A DNA stretch of 14,297 bases from an uncultured Ruminococcus sp. GTDB lineage: Bacteria; Bacillota; Clostridia; Oscillospirales; Acutalibacteraceae. The stretch is from NCBI GenBank assembly GCA_902773155.1, contig CACYDK010000110.1, positions 1 through 14,297 on the forward strand. The letters are read 5' to 3'. How positions within the stretch are numbered: position 1 is the first letter of the stretch; each line of letters begins with the position of its first letter. The position numbers and the translations under genes were made by a program. This document shows positions 7,465 to 13,208 of the stretch, one piece after another. The notes under the pieces are model-generated. The model ran no database searches. It worked only from the letters and a program-made list of their open reading frames with translations, and was not told the origin of the DNA.

Positions 7465-7465
7465 G

Positions 7466-7840
7466 TTATTCCGTTACTATTTTAAAATCTACCTTGTCGC
7501 CGCTTTTTGTACCGAAGCGAACCTCTTTGTCATACTGACCCTCGCGGATATAGTTGTTCAAGACCGCCTGCGTAAGGGGCTTTGCCGGATACTTGATGGT
7601 ATCGCGGATGCTGATCCATTTGCCCGATTGGGTAATATACTGGTCGCTGGTTTTTGCGAAGTAGTAGAAAATCTGCTTAAAGCCGCCCTCCTTGCGCTTA
7701 ACCGCAACATAGCGGAGAAATTCGGGGGTGGTGTATTCATCGACGTTAACATCGTCGCCGTCGTACTCATCGTTGCGCTTAAACATCAGCACTTCGTGAT
7801 TGCGCACTAAAAATACTCGGTGTTCCTGTACAAACTCCAT
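7466..7840 (-). CDS. Hypothetical 124-residue protein
   Basis: I do not recognise it. It is a soluble, charged protein without signal peptide, membrane helix or cysteines. It begins MEFVQEHRVFLVRNHEVLMF, which looks like two beta strands, has an acidic loop NDEYDGDDVNVDEY (23-36), and is rich in aromatic residues in the middle (KQIFYYFAKTSDQYITQSGK). The overall pattern is alpha/beta. GGAAAGGGA on the minus strand (complement of 7847-7855) lies six bases before the ATG, and the gene has its own promoter and a perfect terminator, so it is a real single-gene transcription unit. No function is inferred; the neighbours on both sides are secreted proteins but this one appears cytoplasmic. Confidence 0.85.
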   Translation of the reverse strand: MEFVQEHRVFLVRNHEVLMFKRNDEYDGDDVNVDEYTTPEFLRYVAVKRKEGGFKQIFYYFAKTSDQYITQSGKWISIRDTIKYPAKPLTQAVLNNYIREGQYDKEVRFGTKSGDKVDFKIVTE

Positions 7841-7887
7841 TTACTATCCCTTTCCTTTTTAAAGCAAGAACAGATTTTATATAATCC

Positions 7888-7915
7888 ATTATAATACCAA
7901 AGAAAAGAAAATCAA
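7888..7915 (-). promoter_or_regulatory. Promoter of the 124-residue protein gene
   Basis: On the minus strand: TTGATT (complement of 7910-7915), 16 bases, TATAAT (complement of 7888-7893). The predicted leader is about 40 bases, AT-rich and without evident structure. Confidence 0.68.
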
Positions 7916-7934
7916 CAAAAATATTAAAAGGTTA

Positions 7935-7952
7935 CAAAATTTTAATATTTTG
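7935..7952 (-). terminator. Weak AT-only hairpin after the Ig-like protein gene
   Basis: CAAAAT (7935-7940) and ATTTTG (7947-7952) form an AT-rich hairpin just past the stop at 7961, and a T-rich stretch follows on the minus strand. It is weak, so some read-through into the 124-residue protein gene is likely. Confidence 0.35.
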
Positions 7953-7960
7953 ACAATAAA

Positions 7961-9214
7961 TCACACCTTTTCAGCATTCTGCGCGACCTCGATCGGGCAA
8001 TCTCCCACGTGGTCGGAGCCATCGGAGAACTTGATCGTATAGGTGATCGTTGTATGTCCGGGCGCCTTAGCGGTAACGACTCCCTTGCTGCTTACAGTCG
8101 CGATTTTTTTATCTTCGGACTTAAAGGTAACGGTGTAATCCTTCTTGCTGAAGTGTGAGCCCGTGAGGTTATTGTTTATAAGCGTACTCTTTATCGTAGC
8201 GAGCATACGGAGCTTAGGAGCGGTCTCGAGATCAAGATACTCGATCAAGTCGCCGTTGCCGAAGATTCCGTCGGTATAGAACAGCGCGTTTTCGTGAGAG
8301 ACATAGTTCATCTTGGCTTTTTTAACCCTTAGGGTGAACTCGTCGATTTCGGTCTTTTTGCCCTTGCCTATTTTCTGCATAAGCTTGACCGTCGTTTTAC
8401 CGGTTCCTGTAGCGTATATGTTGCCGTCCTTGATTGACGAAGCCACGCTCTCGTCCTCGATTTCGACGCTGTACTTGGCGTTGTACTTGGTATTCTCGAT
8501 AATATCGGAGAGATTGATATGAGATTCGCTCATATATGTACTGCTTCCGTGAGAGTTATAACGCAGGGTTGTTTTTTTATAGCTCTCGCTGATGGTCGTG
8601 GGGATATCCTTGACCGTGATATTAAACGAGCCGATTTTGGTTTTCTTTAAATAAACCTTAACCTTAGTTGTTCCCTTTTTCAGAGCCTTTACCTCATAGC
8701 CGGCTATGCTTCCCGTTCTCCACATCTTATTGGTGAACTTCGCTATCTTGCTGTCAGAGAACATAAAGCTGTAATCGTAGTTGAAATTATTAGGCAGCGA
8801 TAACTCCTTGGTGGTCTTAGGATTGAGCTCACAGTCGTCAAACTCGCGTTTTTCGACGGGGGTTACGGTGTAGCGGTATTTTCTGGCGTCGACTTTTTCG
8901 CCCTTGCTGTTGAGATAGTAGAGCGTAACCGTGGCGCGCTTGGATTTTGTTACCTTTTTCCCGACAACGTAGAGGTTAAAGCTGTCGCCGTTGTCCCACA
9001 GCGAATCAACCTTGATGGTGTCTTTTGCGCCGGAAACGCTGTACTTATAGGTATGCTTAACGCTCTTTTTACCGTACTGCATATCGCCGACATACTGCAT
9101 CGTGGTTACGCTTTTTTCCTTAACCTCGGCGGCGGAAGCACCGCTTACTGCAGCAAAGGACAAAACTGTGATCAGTGCCAGAACTACACAAAAAGCTTTT
9201 CCGAAGAACTTCAT
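7961..9214 (-). CDS. Secreted protein with tandem Ig-like (BIG2-type) domains
   Basis: A 417-residue exported protein. Residues 1-28 are a signal peptide (basic MKFFGK, hydrophobic core, ASA-AEV cleavage site). The rest is built of beta domains. The last (about 358-410) is a clear bacterial Ig-like group 2 module: FKSEDKKIATVSSKGVVTAK, then PGHTTITYTI. Two more diverged copies carry the same mark, around SDSKIAKF...VKALKKGTTKVKV (153-187) and EDESVASSIKDGNIYATGTG (253-272). It is rich in lysine. There is no LPXTG, dockerin, SLH or catalytic motif, so how it is retained is unclear; an adhesive or structural surface role is the usual inference for such modules. The start at 9214 is preferred over 9241 because GGAGG (complement of 9219-9223) lies four bases before it. 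Confidence 0.85.
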   Translation of the reverse strand: MKFFGKAFCVVLALITVLSFAAVSGASAAEVKEKSVTTMQYVGDMQYGKKSVKHTYKYSVSGAKDTIKVDSLWDNGDSFNLYVVGKKVTKSKRATVTLYYLNSKGEKVDARKYRYTVTPVEKREFDDCELNPKTTKELSLPNNFNYDYSFMFSDSKIAKFTNKMWRTGSIAGYEVKALKKGTTKVKVYLKKTKIGSFNITVKDIPTTISESYKKTTLRYNSHGSSTYMSESHINLSDIIENTKYNAKYSVEIEDESVASSIKDGNIYATGTGKTTVKLMQKIGKGKKTEIDEFTLRVKKAKMNYVSHENALFYTDGIFGNGDLIEYLDLETAPKLRMLATIKSTLINNNLTGSHFSKKDYTVTFKSEDKKIATVSSKGVVTAKAPGHTTITYTIKFSDGSDHVGDCPIEVAQNAEKV

Positions 9215-9355
9215 AAAACCTCCAAACCTTTCCGCCCGCATAAAACCCCTGTCCTACCGCGGGCTGATAAGACAATACCGCCGAAAAAAATTTGCCAAAT
9301 TTCTTATGCGCAATATCTACTGCGGCGTATACTATTATAATAGTTCGGTAATGTT

Positions 9356-9378
9356 TTATGAGGGACGATACCTCATAA
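9356..9378. repeat. Inverted repeat in the leader of the Ig-like protein gene
   Basis: TTATGAGG (9356-9363) and CCTCATAA (9371-9378) are perfect 8-base arms around GACGATA. If transcription starts near 9386, the hairpin forms at the 5' end of the mRNA. A second short palindrome, CTATTATAATAG (9332-9343), lies further downstream in the leader. Confidence 0.5.
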
Positions 9379-9392
9379 TATACCTTATCGTG

Positions 9393-9421
9393 ATTATAAC
9401 ATACAGGCTCTGACGTTGCAA
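9393..9421 (-). promoter_or_regulatory. Promoter of the Ig-like protein gene
   Basis: On the minus strand: TTGCAA (complement of 9416-9421), 17 bases, TATAAT (complement of 9393-9398). It implies a leader of about 170 bases, long for this window, containing the inverted repeat at 9356-9378. A second TATAAT on the minus strand at 9335-9340 could be a nearer start but lacks a good -35. Confidence 0.7.
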
Positions 9422-9432
9422 GAATTCTTGCA
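9417..9432. promoter_or_regulatory. 16-bp perfect palindrome, candidate operator
   Basis: TGCAAGAATTCTTGCA is a perfect palindrome with no spacer. It overlaps five bases of the -35 box of the Ig-like gene and lies 34 bases upstream of the -35 box of the divergent reductase gene, so one bound protein could affect both. The intergenic stretch 9215-9546 holds these signals and no ORF that looks real. Confidence 0.6.
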
Positions 9433-9465
9433 TAATTGAAATCTTTTTTAAAAGCCGAAAAAGTG

Positions 9466-9494
9466 TTGAATAATGCGGTTAACGTGTGTATAAT
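9466..9494 (+). promoter_or_regulatory. Promoter of the reductase/nucleotidyltransferase operon
   Basis: TTGAAT at 9466-9471, a 17-base spacer and a perfect TATAAT at 9489-9494. The predicted start is near 9501, giving a leader of about 45 bases. Confidence 0.78.
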
Positions 9495-9546
9495 TAGAAT
9501 GCTATCGCTTTGAAGGATTGCTTACGGAAAGGCTGTGGGGCTATTT

Positions 9547-10281
9547 ATGAAAACTGTACTTGTTACCGGCGGCTCGCGCGGGATCGGCTCTGCAATTTGC
9601 GAGCGCTTTGCCGCGGCGGGATACGCGGTCGCAGTAAACTGCAATCGCAGTATAGAAAAGGCCGAGGCTCTCGCAAAAAAGCTTACGGCCGATTACGGAG
9701 TTCCGGCCTTGGCAGTTCAGGCTGATGTATCGAACAGCTCCGAAGTAAAGGCACTTTTCAAAAAAGCCGCGGGCGAGCTCGGACATATCGACGTGCTTGT
9801 GAACAACGCGGGAGTTTCATCTCAACGTCTTTTTACGGATATTACGGACGAACAGTGGCGTGAAACCGTCGGCGTCAACCTTGACGGAGTTTTTTATTGC
9901 TGCCGCGAGGCTCTTCCCGAAATGATTTCGAGAAAAAGCGGTATAATAATAAATATAAGCTCAATGTGGGGACAGGTCGGAGCCTCGTGCGAGGTTCACT
10001 ACAGCGCTGTAAAGGCCGGAGTGATCGGACTGACAAAGGCTCTTGCAAAGGAAGTGGCCCCTTCGGGGATCAGGGTTAACTGCATCGCTCCCGGAGTGAT
10101 CATGACGGATATGATGAGCGGCTTCGATAATCAGACTCTGAGCGTGCTTACGGAGGAAACTCCGCTTAACAGGCTGGGAAAGCCGGAGGATATCGCCGAA
10201 GCGGCGCTGTTTCTCGCAGGTGAAAGCTCGTCGTTTATTACAGGCCAGGTTTTGGGCGTGAACGGAGGATTTATTATATAA
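9547..10281 (+). CDS. ymfI: Short-chain reductase, probable EF-P 5-aminopentanone reductase (YmfI-like)
   Basis: A 244-residue classical short-chain dehydrogenase: nucleotide loop TGGSRGIG (7-14), Asp60 before the adenine pocket, NNAG (86-89), and catalytic Asn111, Ser139, Tyr152, Lys156 with the normal spacing. Such proteins are usually labelled FabG, but SSMWGQVGASCEVHYSAVKA (138-157) and APGVIMTDMMSGF closely match the pattern I recall for Bacillus subtilis YmfI (SSIWG-x-TGASCEV-x-YS, then DTNMM). YmfI reduces 5-aminopentanone to 5-aminopentanol on the conserved lysine of elongation factor P. The absence of acpP, fabF or fabD nearby also argues against a fatty-acid role. The ATG at 9547 gives the natural family N-terminus; GTG at 9535 is an alternative. 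An EF-P gene is not in the window, so the specific role stays an inference. Confidence 0.85.
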   Translation: MKTVLVTGGSRGIGSAICERFAAAGYAVAVNCNRSIEKAEALAKKLTADYGVPALAVQADVSNSSEVKALFKKAAGELGHIDVLVNNAGVSSQRLFTDITDEQWRETVGVNLDGVFYCCREALPEMISRKSGIIINISSMWGQVGASCEVHYSAVKAGVIGLTKALAKEVAPSGIRVNCIAPGVIMTDMMSGFDNQTLSVLTEETPLNRLGKPEDIAEAALFLAGESSSFITGQVLGVNGGFII

Positions 10282-11421
10282 ATGGAAGCACTGGAAAAGG
10301 ATAAACTCGACACATTGGATATGATTCACAATCAGGGATATATGCTCCGGCTGATTTCAGCGGCAATTAATCAGAAGCAGCCTCCCGAGCCGCCAGATGG
10401 TATAGATTTTGACTATATATATAAATTATCCACCTCTCATAAAATGGCGAACACCTGCTTTTACTCGGTAGAAAGACTAAAGAACAAGCCTGACGGCGAG
10501 CTCTATAAGGAATGGCTAAACGTAAGGAGCCGCAACATCCACCGCGATATGATCCAGCGGGCGGAATACGCTAAGGTCGCGCGCGCCTTTGAAAAGAACG
10601 GCGTTGATTTTCTTCCGGTAAAGGGCTTTCAGGTCTGCTCGCTCTACCCCGTATCGGACTACAGGTTTATGTCAGATACCGATATCCTTGTGAGCGACTA
10701 CAAAAAGGCCGGAGAAATAGCAAAAAAACTCGGATATAAATTAGAGGACGATAATCCCGAAATGGGTCACGACGTAACCTACATCAAAAAACCCTTTATG
10801 AATCTTGAGCTTCATTTTTCACTGTTCGGTTCAAGCGCGCCCTTTTACGATTATTATCTGGACATACTCGACAGAACCGCTATCGAAGGAAAGCACGAGC
10901 ACAGAATGACAGATGAACAGCATTTTTGCTATATGCTGGCTCATATGAAAAAGCACTACGATATAGCCGGGACCGGCGTTCGCTCCGTAGCGGACGTATA
11001 CCTGTTCAACAAAAATCTCCGCCCAAAGCTCAGTGAGGAGAAGATCAGCGAGGAGCTGAGTGTTTTAGGGCTGACAGAATTCGACAAAAAGATTTCCGCC
11101 ATTGCTGAAAAATGGTTTGGGGATGAGCTTGTAGACCGTTTCAGCGAGGAGGAGCTCTACATCCTCAAAAGCGGAACCTACGGCACGTTTCGCAATATGA
11201 TATTGAACCGGAAAACCGATTCGGGCAACGCAGGCTACGTGATCAAAAGAATGTTCCCGCCCATGAACTGGATGAAGGAATACTTCCCCGTTCTGAGAAA
11301 AGCCCCTGCCCTGCTCCCGGCTGTCTACAGCTACAGGATCCTGCGCGCGGTTTTCACAAGGCGCGATAACGTCAGAGAAGAGATCAAAACCATCAAAAAC
11401 GATGAACCGGATAAGCGATAA
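10282..11421 (+). CDS. Nucleotidyltransferase family protein (PF14907 type)
   Basis: A 379-residue cytoplasmic protein. The core is a nucleotidyltransferase fold of the PF14907 family: FLPVKGFQV (110-118), then YPVSDYRFMSDTDILV (122-137), with Asp132 and Asp134 as the metal-binding pair, and LELHFS (175-180) supplying the third carboxylate (Glu176). The helical part with MLAHMKKHY (about 218-226) is also typical. Substrates of this family are largely unknown; members often sit near surface polysaccharide genes. The ATG directly abuts the reductase stop (TAAATG), so the two are one operon and translation is probably coupled. The C-terminus is basic and partly hydrophobic. No terminator closer than the hairpin at 11467 is visible. 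Confidence 0.8.
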   Translation: MEALEKDKLDTLDMIHNQGYMLRLISAAINQKQPPEPPDGIDFDYIYKLSTSHKMANTCFYSVERLKNKPDGELYKEWLNVRSRNIHRDMIQRAEYAKVARAFEKNGVDFLPVKGFQVCSLYPVSDYRFMSDTDILVSDYKKAGEIAKKLGYKLEDDNPEMGHDVTYIKKPFMNLELHFSLFGSSAPFYDYYLDILDRTAIEGKHEHRMTDEQHFCYMLAHMKKHYDIAGTGVRSVADVYLFNKNLRPKLSEEKISEELSVLGLTEFDKKISAIAEKWFGDELVDRFSEEELYILKSGTYGTFRNMILNRKTDSGNAGYVIKRMFPPMNWMKEYFPVLRKAPALLPAVYSYRILRAVFTRRDNVREEIKTIKNDEPDKR

Positions 11422-11466
11422 GAGCGTTTTTTGCCCGGTCTCGGAGCTGATCTGTTTTAAAAAATA

Positions 11467-11498
11467 AAAGCTCTGTAATAATAAGATTACAGGGCTTT
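11467..11498. terminator. Hairpin ending the reductase/nucleotidyltransferase operon
   Basis: AAAGCTCTGTAAT (11467-11479) pairs with ATTACAGGGCTTT (11486-11498), with one wobble and a six-base loop. On the plus strand the tail is AACCTTATTT, so termination may be incomplete. The T run is better on the minus strand, although no minus-strand gene reads into it. Confidence 0.65.
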
Positions 11499-11502
11499 AA
11501 CC

Positions 11503-11569
11503 TTATTTGTCATATTCAGAATAAAAATTACATCGTGCTGACAAATAACATACAAGATTGCCAAATAAA
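11503..11569. repeat. Three related 10-base motifs upstream of the murA promoter
   Basis: TTATTTGTCA (11503-11512) and its perfect inverse TGACAAATAA (11539-11548) are followed by a third, variant inverse copy, TGCCAAATAAAGG, at about 11556-11568. The first and third copies share a longer match, AACCTT(T)ATTTG and its complement. They sit 23-90 bases upstream of the -35 box of murA. Confidence 0.45.
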
Positions 11570-11591
11570 GGTTACAGTTTAAAAAAACATA

Positions 11592-11620
11592 TTGACATTA
11601 TTACCGTAATGGAGTATCAT
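11592..11620 (+). promoter_or_regulatory. murA promoter with palindrome in the spacer
   Basis: TTGACA (11592-11597), a 17-base spacer, TATCAT (11615-11620). ATTAC-C-GTAAT (11600-11610) is an 11-bp palindrome within the spacer, where a bound repressor would block polymerase. The start is predicted near 11627. Confidence 0.78.
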
Positions 11621-11626
11621 TTTTGT

Positions 11627-11833
11627 TGGATGAAATTGTGGTGTACTCTATGCTTCACCACAACAGCTTGTGTTTTTAACAAAAATGTAACACTTTGCTA
11701 TTATCAACACAGAGTACCGTGTTTGTAGCATATTTTATATACCCAGGCAAAAACTAAGCATAATCTTAATGTTTTCTCCGCGCAGTTTTCTGCTACTCAG
11801 AAACGCGCAGTTCTTGTATTGGAGTGTGCCAAG
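11627..11833 (+). promoter_or_regulatory. Structured murA leader with complementary hairpin loops
   Basis: About 207 bases without an ORF. Hairpin A: TTGTGGTG (11636-11643) with CACCACAA (11656-11663), 12-base loop. Hairpin B: AACAC (11706-11710) with GTGTT (11719-11723), loop AGAGTACC. TACTCT in loop A is the exact complement of AGAGTA in loop B. An alternative hairpin, CACAA (11659-11663) with TTGTG (11668-11672) followed by TTTTT, cannot coexist with hairpin A and looks like a small terminator. A third hairpin (11779-11807) lies between two CGCGCAGTT repeats (11779-11787, 11804-11812). It matches no riboswitch class I know. All pairings were found by eye. Confidence 0.5.
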
Positions 11834-13129
11834 TTGGAAAAATTTGTAATTAACGGAGGCAATGTCCTCGACGGAGAGGTTAATATCAGCGGCGCTAAGA
11901 ACGCTGCCGTCGCCATTATTCCCGCAGTTATCCTTTGCGACGAGCCCTGCCGTATTGAAAATATACCGAACATCAGCGACGTTTCCTTGATCGGAAGGAT
12001 CCTTCAGGAAATGGGCGCTGAAGTAAAAAGAATAAACAAGAGTACGTTATATATAGACCCTACAAAGATCCACTCATTCTCCGCTACTTCGGATCTTGTA
12101 CGAGGAATGAGAGCGTCCTACTATCTTTTGGGAGCTCTTCTCGGTCGTTATCATCAGGCAAGAGTATGCCTGCCGGGCGGATGTAACTTTGGCGCCCGTC
12201 CAATAGACCAGCACCTCAAGGGCTTTGCCGCTATGGGAGCGAGACACGAGCTCGTAAACGGCGCTATAATTGACGTTCGCTCCGAGAACAAGCTCCAGGG
12301 CAGCCACATCTACCTCGACGTTGTATCCGTAGGAGCTACGATGAATATCATGCTCGCGGCTGTAAAGGCCGAGGGTCAGACCATTATTGAAAACGCCGCC
12401 AGAGAGCCTCATATCGTTGACCTCGCAAACTTCCTGAACTCGATGGGCGCTCAGATCAGAGGCGCGGGTACCGACACCATCAAAATTCGCGGCGTCGAAT
12501 ACCTGCACGGCGTTACCTACTCGATTATTCCCGACCAGATCGAGGCCGGAACATATATGTGCGCTGTCGCCGCCACACGCGGCAAGGTGCTCGTAAAGAA
12601 CATCACTCCTAAGCATCTTGAGTCGATCACCGCCAAGCTTCGCGAGATCGGCTGTGAGATCAAGGAATACGACGAGGCGATTTTTGTAGACGCCTCCAAG
12701 CGTCCGCTCGTTCGCTGTAACATAAAGACTATGCCCCACCCCGGTTTTCCGACAGACTGTCAGCCGCAGTTTGCGACTCTGCTCTGCACGGTGGACGGAA
12801 CAAGCATAATCAACGAAAACGTTTGGGATAACCGCTACCAGTATGTAAGCGAGCTTACGCTTATGGGAGCTCATATTTCGGTTGAGGGCAGGCTCGCGAT
12901 CATAGAGGGCGGCTCAAGACTGAAGGCCGCTCCGGTAAAGGCGACCGACCTGAGAGCAGGCGCGGCAATGGTGATCGCCGGTCTGTGCGCCGACGGAACC
13001 ACAGAGGTCAGCTCAATCAATTATATTGAGAGAGGCTACGAGGATATCGTTGAGAAGCTCACGAACCTCGGCGCCGACATTAAGAAGGTGTATTACGATC
13101 ACAGCTCTGACCAGAGCTTAAGAGCCTAA
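11834..13129 (+). CDS. murA: UDP-N-acetylglucosamine 1-carboxyvinyltransferase (TTG start)
   Basis: Transfers enolpyruvate from PEP to UDP-GlcNAc, the first committed step of peptidoglycan synthesis, in the cytoplasm. The 431-residue length is normal. ISGAKNAA (18-25) holds the conserved Lys22 and Asn23. PGGCNFGARPIDQH (114-127) holds catalytic Cys117, the fosfomycin-reactive residue, and Arg122. HPGFPTDCQPQ matches the conserved loop with the general-base aspartate, and DLRAGAAMVIAGL is the C-terminal signature. The TTG at 11834 is chosen because GGAG at 11821-11824 lies nine bases before it and the protein then begins MEKFVINGG, the family N-terminus; a TTG at 11819 would overlap that ribosome site. 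Clostridia often carry two MurA paralogues, and which one this is cannot be told. A strong terminator follows. Confidence 0.95.
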   Translation: MEKFVINGGNVLDGEVNISGAKNAAVAIIPAVILCDEPCRIENIPNISDVSLIGRILQEMGAEVKRINKSTLYIDPTKIHSFSATSDLVRGMRASYYLLGALLGRYHQARVCLPGGCNFGARPIDQHLKGFAAMGARHELVNGAIIDVRSENKLQGSHIYLDVVSVGATMNIMLAAVKAEGQTIIENAAREPHIVDLANFLNSMGAQIRGAGTDTIKIRGVEYLHGVTYSIIPDQIEAGTYMCAVAATRGKVLVKNITPKHLESITAKLREIGCEIKEYDEAIFVDASKRPLVRCNIKTMPHPGFPTDCQPQFATLLCTVDGTSIINENVWDNRYQYVSELTLMGAHISVEGRLAIIEGGSRLKAAPVKATDLRAGAAMVIAGLCADGTTEVSSINYIERGYEDIVEKLTNLGADIKKVYYDHSSDQSLRA

Positions 13130-13142
13130 ACAAAAAATTTGC

Positions 13143-13182
13143 GGGGTATGCTCAGTTTTTGAGCATACCCCTGTTTATCTTT
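13143..13182 (+). terminator. Intrinsic terminator of murA
   Basis: A perfect 12-bp stem, GGGGTATGCTCA (13143-13154) with 13160-13171, loop GTTTT, then TGTTTATCTTT. It lies 13 bases after the stop and separates murA from the lysozyme gene. Confidence 0.9.
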
Positions 13183-13208
13183 AATACAAAGAATACATAG
13201 GTGGTTAT

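Noticed and set aside
9053..9413. Overlapping plus-strand ORFs running from the Ig-like gene into the intergenic region
   Set aside because: They are mostly antisense to the signal-peptide end of the gene, rich in rare combinations, and have no ribosome site or family likeness.
9463..9484. Possible Rex operator (GTTGAA ... GGTTAACG) in front of the reductase gene
   Set aside because: Only one half-site resembles the TTGTTAA-N4-TTAACAA consensus and the spacing is wrong; these bases are better explained as the -35 box and spacer.
11668..11682. TTGTGTTTTTAACAA as a Rex-like operator before murA
   Set aside because: The outer TTGT/ACAA half-sites are too close together (7 rather than 10 bases) and the inner TTAA is present on one side only.
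11709..11724. GTACCGTG resembling the T-box sequence of a tRNA-sensing leader
   Set aside because: The AGGGTGGTACCGCG element is not complete, there is no specifier loop or AGTA bulge, and murA is not an amino-acid gene.
11741..11762. CAGGCAAAAACTAAG resembling the A-rich tail of a preQ1 riboswitch
   Set aside because: The required upstream hairpin with its C-rich loop is absent and the gene has no link to queuosine.
12074..12874. Minus-strand ORF of 266 codons opposite murA
   Set aside because: It is a shadow of murA with no recognisable domains or start signal.
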